This document shows, in pieces, positions 37,139-45,975 of a DNA stretch of 64,000 nucleotides. This DNA comes from Solibacillus sp. FSL R7-0668 (GTDB lineage: Bacteria > Bacillota > Bacilli > Bacillales_A > Planococcaceae): positions 2,854,001 through 2,918,000 of the forward strand of contig NZ_JBBOUU010000001.1 in assembly GCF_038006205.1 (NCBI RefSeq), written 5' to 3'. Under the pieces are notes generated by a model that saw only the letters and a program-made list of their open reading frames with translations, was not told where the DNA came from and did not search any database. Each line of letters starts with the position of its first letter. The stretch's first letter is position 1. A program made the translations under genes and the position numbers.

Positions 37139-38135
37139 ATTTACTGGAATCACGTTGTTCCAAACGATAAGGTAAGATAACATGCTGTTCATCAGTTTCT
37201 TCTTTGTTCATAAATTTCGTCAAGAGTCGCATTGCAACCGCGCCAATATCATAGAGCGGCAGTACGACACTTGTCAGTTGGGGACGTACCATTCGAGCTA
37301 ATTTTGAATTTTCAAAGCTGATGATTTCTACATCATCTGGCACCGATTTTCCGCTATCTTGAATACCATGAACTAAACCAATCGCTAATTCATCATTGCC
37401 GACAAAAATCGCTGTCGGTGGCGTCTCAAGTGTAGCTAATGTAGCCCAGCTTTCTAAGCCGTCATCATAAGAACCATCGCCCTCCACAATTAACGCTTCA
37501 TCTAGCTCGATTCCCGCTTGTGCCAATGCATCCTTATACGCAACTAATTTATGCTGACCGTTTACCGTATATTGCAACGGACCCGATACAAAAGCGATAC
37601 GTGAATGGCCGTTATCAATGAATCGTTGAACGGCTTCTTTTGCTGCATTGTAATACTCAATATTCACCGATGCAATGGCTTCTGTTTCACAGGTTGAACC
37701 AGCGAGTACAATAGGAACTGGACATGCTTCAATTGCACGCTGAATACTTTCCGTAACTTCTTCACTCATCATGACAATGCCATCTACTTGTTTACCAAGC
37801 ATTGTATCAAGTAATGACAGCTCTTTTTCTTCGTTTTGGTCTGAATTGGCCAAAATAATATTATAGCGATACATTGTCGCAATATCTTCAATGCCGCGCG
37901 CAAGCTCCGCATTTAAATTATTTGAAATATCAGGGATGATGACTCCGACTGATGTTGTTTTTTTACTTGCTAGCCCACGTGCAACCGCATTTGGACGATA
38001 TTCAAGTCGTTCAATAACTTCCAATACTTTTTTTCTAGTTGCTGGCTTAACATTTTGATTTCCATTTACTACGCGTGATACAGTCGCCATCGAAACATTT
38101 GCCTCGCGTGCAACATCGTAAATTGTGACAGTCAA
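37137..38135 (-). CDS. ccpA: Catabolite control protein A
   Basis: CcpA is the global carbon regulator of Firmicutes. With HPr-Ser46-P it binds cre sites and represses or activates hundreds of genes. It is a LacI-family protein of 332 residues. The N-terminal helix-turn-helix ([22 protein letters not shown]) and hinge helix ([13 protein letters not shown]) agree almost residue for residue with B. subtilis CcpA. The core has the HPr-contact and effector regions ([37 protein letters not shown]). Translation starts with TTG at 38135, 6 bases after GGGGGAG. Its location beside aroA and acuC is conserved. Confidence 0.96.
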   Translation of the reverse strand: MTVTIYDVAREANVSMATVSRVVNGNQNVKPATRKKVLEVIERLEYRPNAVARGLASKKTTSVGVIIPDISNNLNAELARGIEDIATMYRYNIILANSDQNEEKELSLLDTMLGKQVDGIVMMSEEVTESIQRAIEACPVPIVLAGSTCETEAIASVNIEYYNAAKEAVQRFIDNGHSRIAFVSGPLQYTVNGQHKLVAYKDALAQAGIELDEALIVEGDGSYDDGLESWATLATLETPPTAIFVGNDELAIGLVHGIQDSGKSVPDDVEIISFENSKLARMVRPQLTSVVLPLYDIGAVAMRLLTKFMNKEETDEQHVILPYRLEQRDSSK

Positions 38136-38204
38136 ACTAATCTCCCCCTTTAACTTGTGAATGCAATAAATGATGGCCTAACCCATATTTATGTATAACA
38201 TCAT

Positions 38205-38232
38205 CATATAATACTTTCATTTCCATTTTCAA
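38205..38232 (-). promoter_or_regulatory. Candidate ccpA promoter
   Basis: On the minus strand TTGAAA and TATATG are 16 bases apart. The implied leader is about 65 bases. Nothing else of note was seen between ccpA and the marR-family gene. Confidence 0.4.
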
Positions 38233-38317
38233 TCTTAAACCAAGTAATTTACTAGAATTCTTCTGTTTTTATGAATAACTTGTGTTATCACTCTTCAATT
38301 GACGCTGAAAATAGTAA

Positions 38318-38359
38318 AGGACTGCAATGAAAGCTTATTACTTTCAGTACAGTCCTTCA
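38318..38359 (-). terminator. Terminator of the SDR-marR operon
   Basis: AAAGGACTG and CAGTCCTT arms with an inner TGAAAG/CTTTCA pair form a long hairpin. The minus-strand tail is CCTTTACTATTTTC. Confidence 0.7.
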
Positions 38360-38367
38360 CGGTGAGA

Positions 38368-38799
38368 TTAGTCATGTCGATTAAGTATCTTTTGTTGTAA
38401 AGCTAAATACATTTGAACCTCTTCAGGTGTTAATGCTGAAAACAAATCTAAATAGATACCTTTTCCTATTTCGTTTGCTTCATTTAAAGCCTGTTTTCCT
38501 TTTTCTGTGATGGACAAGCGAATCGTACGACGGTCGCTTTCGTCAAATACACGCTCCACTAATTGATTCGTAACAAGCTTATTCGCAATACTTGTCATAG
38601 CACCTTTTGTGTAGCCTAAACGATCCGCTAATTCTACTTGCTTCAGCTGTCCATGATCTCGTAATTCTAGTAAGACTAAAATGGGAGAGATACCGATTGG
38701 ATATTGGAATTTTTTAGTAAATTGGACAATGTTTTCATTATTCATTTGTTCAATCATGTGAATTAATTGAAAAATATTTGCCTGATTAATCGAAAACAC
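38368..38799 (-). CDS. MarR family transcriptional regulator
   Basis: This is a winged-helix repressor of about 140 residues. LGYTKGAMTSIANKLV is the recognition helix and ERVFDESDRRTIRLSITEKG the wing. Such proteins usually respond to phenolic or oxidant ligands and control the adjacent enzyme gene. It lies 19 bases downstream of the SDR gene in the same transcript. The start is unclear. The annotated GTG at 38799 is fused to the end of AAAGGAGG (no spacer), while the ATT codon at 38790 is at the ideal 8-base distance. No ATG or TTG is suitably placed. Confidence 0.85.
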   Translation of the reverse strand: MFSINQANIFQLIHMIEQMNNENIVQFTKKFQYPIGISPILVLLELRDHGQLKQVELADRLGYTKGAMTSIANKLVTNQLVERVFDESDRRTIRLSITEKGKQALNEANEIGKGIYLDLFSALTPEEVQMYLALQQKILNRHD

Positions 38800-38818
38800 C
38801 TCCTTTGTTTACAAAATA

Positions 38819-39571
38819 TTAACGTAATTGAATAGAACCACCATCAACCATCATTGTTTGGCCCGTGATGTAGCGTGCGTCTTCAGATGCTAAAAATACA
38901 GCAACGCGGCCGATATCTTCTTCTGGCTCACCCCAGCGACCTAATGGAATACCTTTTAATGTTGCTTCATACATGTCTGGGAATGCTTGCTTCCAAGCCT
39001 CTACACCAGGGCTGTTTGAAATTGGACTAATTAAGTTAATATTAATATTATATTTCCCCCACTCGTTTGCTGCAACACGAGTAATTCCACGAATCGCTTC
39101 TTTTGCAGCCGCGTATGCAGCTTGTGTTGGCTGACCGTTTAAACCAGCACCCGAAGCGAAGTTAATGATTGACCCTTCTGTTTCTTTTAAGTATGGCAGA
39201 GCCGCTTTCATTAAATAAAATGTTGGGTAGAAGCCTGTACCAAATGATAAATCAAAATCTTCCTGTGTTAATTCTTCAAATGGTTTTTGTTTTGAAGCAT
39301 GTGCATTATTTACTAATACATCTAATTTACCTAATTGATCTACAACTGATGTTACGATATTTGGTAAGTTTGCTACGTCAAATAAATCACCCGTTAAATA
39401 AATCGATTTCGGCGAGTATTCACGTACCTTTGCAAGTACTTTTTGGCCTGCTTCTTCATTAATATCCACTAATGCCAATACAGCGCCTTCCTTTGCCATC
39501 GCCATTGCCATACCTGATGCGATACCACCTGCACCACCTGTAATAATTACAACTTTATCTTTTAATCTCAT
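38819..39571 (-). CDS. Short-chain dehydrogenase/reductase (SDR)
   Basis: This is an NAD(P)-dependent oxidoreductase of the classical SDR type with 250 residues. Its motifs are TGGAGGIASGMA (cofactor loop), NNAHAS (here NNAH instead of NNAG), the catalytic serine in NFASGAG and YAAAK. The acidic residue after the second strand (LVDINEE) favours NAD over NADP. Substrate is unknown. The start is the ATG at 39571 with AAGGAG 9 bases upstream. It heads a two-gene unit with the MarR regulator, which probably controls it. Confidence 0.9.
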   Translation of the reverse strand: MRLKDKVVIITGGAGGIASGMAMAMAKEGAVLALVDINEEAGQKVLAKVREYSPKSIYLTGDLFDVANLPNIVTSVVDQLGKLDVLVNNAHASKQKPFEELTQEDFDLSFGTGFYPTFYLMKAALPYLKETEGSIINFASGAGLNGQPTQAAYAAAKEAIRGITRVAANEWGKYNININLISPISNSPGVEAWKQAFPDMYEATLKGIPLGRWGEPEEDIGRVAVFLASEDARYITGQTMMVDGGSIQLR

Positions 39572-39688
39572 TTTCAAATGCTCCTTTTTGTTGAATTACC
39601 TACATTGTAGTACATAATGGTTTAACAGTAAACTATTTAACACTGAACTATTAATTACTTTCTTTATTATATTCAGCAATCATGAAAA

Positions 39689-39719
39689 AATCCCTCTCGT
39701 ATTATTAACGGAGGGATTA
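39689..39719 (-). terminator. Terminator of aroA
   Basis: AATCCCTC/GAGGGATT arms enclose a 14-base loop. On the minus strand the stem is followed by TTTTTTCATG. It begins 8 bases after the stop. Confidence 0.85.
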
Positions 39720-39726
39720 TGATTTA

Positions 39727-40812
39727 TTATTTTGACACTTCGTATTGCTTCATGAATTTTAAAATTTCATCGTAGAACGCATTGAATGTTGGGATGTCCA
39801 TTTGCTGTTGTTGATCTGATAAAGCAACAGATGGGTCTGGATGCACTTCTGCCATGACACCGTCTGCACCAATTGCGATTGCCGCTTTAGCACATGGTAA
39901 TAATAAATCACGACGACCTGTAGAGTGTGTTACGTCTACCATTACTGGTAAATGCGTTTCTTGTTTTAAAATTGGTACAGCTGAAATATCTAATGTGTTA
40001 CGTGTTGCTTTTTCGTACGTACGAATACCGCGCTCACAAAGGATGATGTTTTCATTTCCTTTAGACATGATGTACTCTGCAGCGTGAATGAACTCGTCAA
40101 TCGTTGCCGCTAAACCACGTTTTAATAATACTGGTTTGTTCGTTGCACCTGCAGCTTTTAATAATTCAAAGTTTTGCATATTACGTGCGCCAATTTGGAT
40201 TACATCAATATAATCTAAAGCATGGTCTAAATCCGATGGTGTTACGATTTCAGTAATGACACCTAAGCCATATTCTTTCGAAACCTCTTTTAGGATTTTT
40301 AAGCCATCTAATCCTAATCCTTGGAAATCATATGGAGATGTACGTGGCTTGTATGCACCACCGCGAATTAACTTTAAGCCTTTTTCTTGAATTGTAGCGG
40401 CAACTGCTGCAACTTGCTCGTAGGATTCAACCGCACATGGTCCGAATACAAAAGAAGGTGTCCCTGAACCAATGAGTTCGCCGTTGACATTAATGACAGT
40501 ATCTTCTGACTTTTTCTTACGTGAAACAAGTAATTCTTTTTTCTTTTCTGCTTCAAGTTGTTTTAAAGCCGTTTTGAAGATTTGCTTAAAGATATAATCA
40601 ACCGTCATTTGGTTTAATGGCCCATTGTTATGCTTTTGGATTAAATCCAGCATATGACGCTCACGTAACGGATCATAACGATTTACGCCTTGTTTTTCTT
40701 TGATTTTACCAATTTCCTCCACGACAGCAGCACGCTCGTTAATTAAACGTAAAATATCCAAGTTCAAGCTGTCAATTTGACTACGTAAGCTTTCTAAATC
40801 TTGTTGACTCAT
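39727..40812 (-). CDS. aroA: Bifunctional chorismate mutase / DAHP synthase
   Basis: The enzyme starts the shikimate pathway: DAHP synthase joins phosphoenolpyruvate and erythrose-4-phosphate. The fused AroQ-type chorismate mutase domain acts as a feedback sensor for chorismate and prephenate. Residues 1-90 are the three-helix mutase ([30 protein letters not shown]). Residues about 100-360 are the type I-beta synthase barrel ([38 protein letters not shown]). The length of 361 and the location next to ccpA are as in B. subtilis, where the gene is called aroA (not EPSP synthase). Confidence 0.96.
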   Translation of the reverse strand: MSQQDLESLRSQIDSLNLDILRLINERAAVVEEIGKIKEKQGVNRYDPLRERHMLDLIQKHNNGPLNQMTVDYIFKQIFKTALKQLEAEKKKELLVSRKKKSEDTVINVNGELIGSGTPSFVFGPCAVESYEQVAAVAATIQEKGLKLIRGGAYKPRTSPYDFQGLGLDGLKILKEVSKEYGLGVITEIVTPSDLDHALDYIDVIQIGARNMQNFELLKAAGATNKPVLLKRGLAATIDEFIHAAEYIMSKGNENIILCERGIRTYEKATRNTLDISAVPILKQETHLPVMVDVTHSTGRRDLLLPCAKAAIAIGADGVMAEVHPDPSVALSDQQQQMDIPTFNAFYDEILKFMKQYEVSK

Positions 40813-40990
40813 ATTCCTCTTACCCCTCTTCTTTGCGTATCCGGCACTTTCAGATAACTAAAAAGTATGATACATTTTTAATGAATAAACTTATTATAAT
40901 CAACTTAAGCTAAATTGTCACGCATTTTTAATTTAGCGCTTCAACTCGCTAAAGTATTTCACAGTAATATTAGAAAGGAAGCGTTCTCAA

Positions 40991-43147
40991 ATGACCAATA
41001 AATTATTTGCTCTTGATATCGGTACTCGTTCAGTTGTAGGGATTATTCTTGAACAACAGGAAGACCTATACCATGTTTCCGATATTATAGTAAAAGAGCA
41101 TAAAGAACGAGCAATGGTTGACGGCCAAATACATAATGTTTTATACGTAGCGGAACTTATCAAAGAAATTAAAGCCGAATTAGAGCAGACGCATGGGCAT
41201 TTACAAAAAGTAAGCGTAGCCGCTGCTGGTCGTGCTTTAAAAACAGAGCAAGCAAGCGTTACCATTTCTATAAAAAATCGTCCTATTTTTACCGAGGAAG
41301 ATATTAACCGCTTAGAGCTTCAAGCCGTTCAGCAAGCTCAGCAACAGCTGCTTCAACAAAAAGAAGATGCCAAAAACAATCATTACTATTGTGTCGGTTA
41401 TTCCGTATTACATTTCCGTCTCGATGGTGAAGAAATTGGTAGCCTGCTTGACCAACAAGGTGATGAAGCAACAGTTGAAGTAATCGCTACCTTCTTACCA
41501 CGTGTCGTTGTCGAATCGTTACTTGCTGCATTAAAGCGTGCCGATTTAGAAATGGAGGCCTTAACATTAGAGCCTATCGCGGCGATCAATGTGTTAATTC
41601 CACCAACTATGCGTCGTTTAAATGTCGCACTTGTAGATATTGGCGCAGGGACATCCGACATCGCGATTACCGACAAGAGTACCGTTGTCGCATACGGTAT
41701 GGTTCCAACAGCAGGTGATGAAATTACGGAAGCTTTAAGTGACCATTATTTACTCGATTTCCCAATTGCCGAGACAGCAAAGCGACAAATGCAAACAAAT
41801 GATGAAATTTTAATTCAAGATATTTTAGGCTTTGACCAATACTTCCCTCGCGAAGAAGTATTACAGGCCATTTACCCAGCGATTGAAAACTTAGCCAAAT
41901 CCATCGGCGAAGAAATTTTACGCCTCAACAATAAAGAAGCTCCAAAAGCAGTTATGCTCGTTGGCGGGGGAAGCTTGACGCCTAACTTAACAGAAGAACT
42001 ATGCAAAATCCTGAATCTTCCGGCAAATCGTGTTGCCGTTCGTGATGTCAACGCGATTTCGAACTTAACACGTGCTGAGCATATTCTCGCAACACCTGAG
42101 CTTGTCACGCCAATTGGAATCGCTATCGCTGCTCAAAAAGCACCCGTCCACTATATGTCATTAACTGTAAATGAGCAGGTCGTGCGCTTATTTGAATTAA
42201 AGGATATGACAGTAGGTGACGCCTTTTTAGCGGCGAACATTCGTGCAAAACAACTATACGGTAAACCGGGGCACGGATTGTCTATTACCGTAAACGGTCA
42301 GAGTGTCTTCGTCCCAGGTGAACACGGTCAAGCGGCACAAATTTTAGTAAATGGTGAGCCCGCATCGACAAAATCGCAAATTAAGAGTGGCGATCAAATC
42401 GAGCTCATTCCAGGACATGATGGTGCTGATGCAAAAGTAACTGTCCGTGAAATTATCGATGGCGCTACTGTCAAATCCGTTACCATTCAGGAAACCTTGT
42501 ATAAAATTGAACCGAAAGTCTACGTAAATGGCAATATTGTTAACTTGGATACAGCTTTAACGGACCGTGACGTTATTGTAATCGAATCTATTGAAACGAT
42601 TGAAGACGCCTTTAAGCACACAAATAATTTAAAGCATCTTCAACAATTCAACGCTTATTGTGTGCATATCGATGGGAAACCATTATACTTACCTGAGTTT
42701 TCTTCGCAGCTTATGATAAACAATAAGCTTGGTAAAATTAATTATCCTGTTCAAAATGGTGACGTCATCACCTTTAACCAAACTATATTACCAACAGCCG
42801 ATCAGGTTGCCGCACATTTAAATGTCCTACTAGAAGAAAAAGTAGTGGTTACCTTCCAAAATGAACAGGTAGAGCTAGTCAAGCAAGCGCGTGAATTTTT
42901 TGTTAATGGGCAAGTTGTACAAGGTATTTCTACCGTGCCAAATGGAGCAACAATCAAAATTTTAGAAAAAGATACGAGCAAATGGATTTACCAAGATGTT
43001 TTCCGCTTTTCAACATGGCAGCTACCGACTACATTTAAAGGCTCATTTACCATTTTACGAAATGGCCAGCCTTCGATGTTTGATGCTGAAATTTTCGGCG
43101 GTGACCGTTTAGAAATTGTCTTATCCGAACAAACCGTTTTACAGTAA
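40991..43147 (+). CDS. FtsA-like ATPase with repetitive C-terminal modules
   Basis: This is an actin-fold ATPase of the FtsA/PilM group with 718 residues, far larger than FtsA itself (about 430). The phosphate motifs are DIGTRSV (9-15), DIGAGTSDIA (216-225) and VGGGSLTP (324-331). The SHS2-like insertion lies between the first two. After about residue 385 comes a region with repeated short units of the form (V/I)NG or NN, followed 10-18 residues later by GD-x-(I/L): near 433-470, 511-530, 576-594, 637-658 and 688-710. They look like beta-grasp or similar small domains. No C-terminal amphipathic membrane helix of FtsA is seen. It is a single gene with its own terminator; the function is unknown. 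Confidence 0.85.
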   Translation: MTNKLFALDIGTRSVVGIILEQQEDLYHVSDIIVKEHKERAMVDGQIHNVLYVAELIKEIKAELEQTHGHLQKVSVAAAGRALKTEQASVTISIKNRPIFTEEDINRLELQAVQQAQQQLLQQKEDAKNNHYYCVGYSVLHFRLDGEEIGSLLDQQGDEATVEVIATFLPRVVVESLLAALKRADLEMEALTLEPIAAINVLIPPTMRRLNVALVDIGAGTSDIAITDKSTVVAYGMVPTAGDEITEALSDHYLLDFPIAETAKRQMQTNDEILIQDILGFDQYFPREEVLQAIYPAIENLAKSIGEEILRLNNKEAPKAVMLVGGGSLTPNLTEELCKILNLPANRVAVRDVNAISNLTRAEHILATPELVTPIGIAIAAQKAPVHYMSLTVNEQVVRLFELKDMTVGDAFLAANIRAKQLYGKPGHGLSITVNGQSVFVPGEHGQAAQILVNGEPASTKSQIKSGDQIELIPGHDGADAKVTVREIIDGATVKSVTIQETLYKIEPKVYVNGNIVNLDTALTDRDVIVIESIETIEDAFKHTNNLKHLQQFNAYCVHIDGKPLYLPEFSSQLMINNKLGKINYPVQNGDVITFNQTILPTADQVAAHLNVLLEEKVVVTFQNEQVELVKQAREFFVNGQVVQGISTVPNGATIKILEKDTSKWIYQDVFRFSTWQLPTTFKGSFTILRNGQPSMFDAEIFGGDRLEIVLSEQTVLQ

Positions 43148-43160
43148 AGTCGTAGCATAT

Positions 43161-43199
43161 AAAAACGGCTCTCCAGCATTAGGAGAGCCGTTTTTATTA
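43161..43199. terminator. Bidirectional terminator after the FtsA-like gene
   Basis: A 14 bp perfect stem AAAAACGGCTCTCC and its complement with a 7-base loop is followed by TTTTTATTA. It ends at the stop codon of the convergent ytxH. Confidence 0.92.
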
Positions 43200-43670
43200 T
43201 TCTACATCTGTATGACGTGTTGAGTTAGCAACATCGTCATGAGCTTCCTCGCCGGCAATGCTATCGATTGCGGCTTCGAATCCCTCTTCAAATGGCTCTT
43301 CCCCTTCAGAAGATACCGTGCCATCATCCAAGATTGGTGCTTGTTTAGAAGTTTTAGATTTTACTTTTTCTACAATCGTTGTCGATTGCTCCTTAAGTTG
43401 TGACGAAAGCTGTGCCGTTTTTTCCTTTGCTGTTCCCGAAAGCTCTATCCCTTTATCCTTAAGTGTTACCGCTTGAACGGCTACATCATTACGCAGCTCG
43501 CTTCCTGCTTTTGGTGCTAATAATAAAGCAGTTGCTGCCCCTACAATCCCGCCTACTAATGCGCCAATAATAAAATCCTTTGCGTGAATTTTATCATCCC
43601 CATAAATCGCATCATTAATTTGTGTATAATCTTGAGCTGTATTGTAATTTACTGGTTGTTCTACCGTCAT
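43197..43670 (-). CDS. ytxH: YtxH family general-stress protein
   Basis: This small protein has one N-terminal glycine-rich membrane segment (IIGALVGGIVGAATALLLAPKAGSELR, about residues 34-60), which defines the YtxH/GvpP-like family. A hydrophilic, probably helical region and an acidic tail follow. Its molecular role is unknown. I use the ATG at 43670 (MTVEQ) because GGGGAG is 7 bases upstream. The product is 157 residues. It is 34 bases downstream of ytxG in one transcript, as in the stress-induced ytxGHJ operon of B. subtilis; no ytxJ follows here. Confidence 0.88.
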   Translation of the reverse strand: MTVEQPVNYNTAQDYTQINDAIYGDDKIHAKDFIIGALVGGIVGAATALLLAPKAGSELRNDVAVQAVTLKDKGIELSGTAKEKTAQLSSQLKEQSTTIVEKVKSKTSKQAPILDDGTVSSEGEEPFEEGFEAAIDSIAGEEAHDDVANSTRHTDVE

Positions 43671-43704
43671 AACAAATCTCCCCTTATTGTACAATAATAA
43701 TTAA

Positions 43705-44214
43705 TTATTTACGTTTTAAAAAGCTAAATTTTTGCTTTGGCTCCGTCGTTGGTGGTGTTTCGTTTGTTTTGGTGCTTGTATAAACAACATCCTCTGCATT
43801 AATCGGCTTGCGTTGGCGCCATTGGTCAGCAATTCCCATAGCCACATTGCTCCATTGAACAACTTGTGCAATTTTATCTTCGTTTTTGTGTACCTCTGTC
43901 GAAATTGATGAAGTCACTTTTTGTACCGAACTGTTTAAGCTATTGACGGAATCGCCAACCCCTTTTACTGCATGAATCACAGAGTTTAGTTTCTCTGATT
44001 TATCCGAAATGTCATCTGCTAGAGCATTTGTTTTTGTTAGTAGGGTTGTTGTTTCACGTGTGATGCCCTCTAACTGACCTTCGATGCCTGCTACTGTTCC
44101 CGCGATTGAATTCAATGTATTCTTAAGCGAAAACAGTGTCATACCAATACTGATACATAATACTAAAAAGCCGATTGCTGCCACGAGTGCCGCAATATAA
44201 AGTACTACTTCCAT
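43705..44214 (-). CDS. ytxG: YtxG, DUF948 membrane protein
   Basis: The 169-residue protein has one N-terminal transmembrane helix (about 5-28). A long, mostly helical, heptad-rich stretch follows (LNSIAGTVAGIEGQLEGIT and VKGVGDSVNSLNSSVQKV), typical of DUF948. Residues QKFSFLKRK form a basic tail. Its role is unknown; the B. subtilis counterpart belongs to a general-stress operon. AGGAGG is 9 bases before the ATG. It is the first gene of ytxGH, with a sigma-B-like sequence 55-78 bases upstream. Confidence 0.88.
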   Translation of the reverse strand: MEVVLYIAALVAAIGFLVLCISIGMTLFSLKNTLNSIAGTVAGIEGQLEGITRETTTLLTKTNALADDISDKSEKLNSVIHAVKGVGDSVNSLNSSVQKVTSSISTEVHKNEDKIAQVVQWSNVAMGIADQWRQRKPINAEDVVYTSTKTNETPPTTEPKQKFSFLKRK

Positions 44215-44268
44215 CCAAAATGACCTCCTCTATCTAGTTCCATTTAAACATTCGACAAAAAATAAGAC

Positions 44269-44292
44269 AATCCCTTTTCGATAAAGTGAAAC
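44269..44292 (-). promoter_or_regulatory. Candidate sigma-B promoter of ytxGH
   Basis: On the minus strand GTTTCA, 12 bases, then GGGATT approximates the sigma-B pattern GTTTAA-N12-14-GGGWAW with one mismatch in each element. The B. subtilis ytxGHJ operon is sigma-B-dependent, which supports it. Whether this organism has sigma-B cannot be told from the window. Confidence 0.45.
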
Positions 44293-44412
44293 TTTGCTTG
44301 ATGAGCGACTTACTATCACTTCTTGTAGAATCGATTGAATGATATTTTTGTGCTTATGTACATAATTCCCATTCAAACTTGGAATAAAACCCAAAATTAT
44401 ACGCTATGTATG

Positions 44413-44452
44413 AAAAACAGCTTAGCCAGTTTTGCCGGTAAGCTGTTTGATT
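44413..44452 (-). terminator. Terminator of murC
   Basis: AAACAGCTTA and TAAGCTGTTT arms with an inner CC/GG pair form the stem. The minus-strand tail is TTTTTC. Confidence 0.8.
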
Positions 44453-44457
44453 GTTTG

Positions 44458-45756
44458 TTATTTTAAGATAGCTTCGAAAGCTTCTTGATATTTATGCACA
44501 TCGCCTGCCCCCATGAATAGGAATACCGCATTGTCATATTTTTTCAAGTGATCGATTGTTTCTAACGTTAATACTTCGCAGCCTTCGATTAAATTTGCTA
44601 AATCTTGAATGGAAAGCTCGCCCTGCTTTTCGCGTGCTGAGCCAAAAATATCACATAAATAGGTTGCATCTGCCGGGCTCAAGCTATCTGCAAAATCCTG
44701 TAAAAATGCCTTTGTACGTGAGAATGTATGTGGTTGGAAAACAGCCACTACGTCACGGTCAGGATATTTTTGACGTGCAGATTGTAAGGTTGCTGCAATT
44801 TCAGTTGGGTGATGTGCATAGTCATCCACTAATACGACATTGCCAATTTTTGTTTCAGTAAAGCGACGTTTCACTCCGCCATAAGTTAAGAGACGCTCCT
44901 GCACTAAGTTTGCTGGAATCCCTTCATAATGGCATAACGAAATGACTGCAAGAGAATTCAATACCGTATGATCCCCGAATAGTGGAATAAAGAATTTGCT
45001 ATAAAACTCATTGCGCACATAAACATCAAATTCAGTGCCTTCAGTCGTTTTTACAACGTTGCGTGCTGCAAAATCATTTTCTTGACCGAAGCCATAGTAG
45101 ACAACGGGTACATTTGCTTGAATTTTTTGGAGCTGCTCATCATCCCCACAAGCAATAATCGCTTTATTTACTTGAAGCGCTAATGATTGAAATGCACTAT
45201 AGACATCCTCAATATCGCTAAAGTAATCCGGGTGGTCGAAGTCGATATTCGTCATTACCGCATAATCTGGGTGATACGCTAAAAAATGACGACGATATTC
45301 ACACGCCTCCATTACAAAATAGGAAGCATCCTCTTTCCCAGCCCCTGTGCCATCTCCAATTAAAAATGAAGTCGGCATATAGCCATCTATAACATGACTC
45401 ATTAAGCCTGTTGTCGATGTTTTACCATGTGCACCTGTAATCGCTATAGACGTATAACGATTCATATAATCCCCTAAAAATTGATGGTAGCGAATGACTT
45501 CGACACCTAATTCACGTGCACGTACTAATTCAGGATGCTCGTCAGGAAACGCATTCCCTGCAATGACCGTTAAGCCCTCTGTAATGTTATTTGCATCAAA
45601 TGTTAAAATGGCAATTCCGCGGTCACGTAAAGGCTGCTCCGTAAAATAATAAGTGTCAACATCAGAACCTTGTACATACTCTCCCGCATCAAATAAAATT
45701 TGTGCAAGCGGACTCATGCCCGAACCTTTAATACCAGTAAAATGATAGCGTGTCAT
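44458..45756 (-). CDS. murC: UDP-N-acetylmuramate--L-alanine ligase
   Basis: MurC adds the first amino acid to UDP-MurNAc in cytoplasmic peptidoglycan precursor synthesis. [16 protein letters not shown] is the N-terminal UDP-binding loop, [12 protein letters not shown] the ATP P-loop, and ACEYRRHFL and NIDFDHPDY the central metal and substrate motifs. [10 protein letters not shown] lies in the C-terminal domain. I set the start at the ATG at 45756 (MTRYHF), which aligns with B. subtilis MurC and gives 432 residues. AGGAGG is 12 bases upstream, slightly far. It is a single gene between ytxG and sftA, as in B. subtilis. Confidence 0.97.
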   Translation of the reverse strand: MTRYHFTGIKGSGMSPLAQILFDAGEYVQGSDVDTYYFTEQPLRDRGIAILTFDANNITEGLTVIAGNAFPDEHPELVRARELGVEVIRYHQFLGDYMNRYTSIAITGAHGKTSTTGLMSHVIDGYMPTSFLIGDGTGAGKEDASYFVMEACEYRRHFLAYHPDYAVMTNIDFDHPDYFSDIEDVYSAFQSLALQVNKAIIACGDDEQLQKIQANVPVVYYGFGQENDFAARNVVKTTEGTEFDVYVRNEFYSKFFIPLFGDHTVLNSLAVISLCHYEGIPANLVQERLLTYGGVKRRFTETKIGNVVLVDDYAHHPTEIAATLQSARQKYPDRDVVAVFQPHTFSRTKAFLQDFADSLSPADATYLCDIFGSAREKQGELSIQDLANLIEGCEVLTLETIDHLKKYDNAVFLFMGAGDVHKYQEAFEAILK

Positions 45757-45975
45757 TATTGTTAAAACCCTCCTAGGATGCAATGATCCCATTGAATTAA
45801 AATATCAATATGCCTCGAAGAATGCAAGCTACCATTCTTTAGGGTTACCTAAAAATAATAGCTCCATCCATCATGGCATTTTCATTAAAGTATTTCTTCA
45901 TTATAGCACTAAATACACGGAACGATAATAGAACAACTTTTCTAACTTTTCGTTTTTTATGTGTAAAATAGTCCT

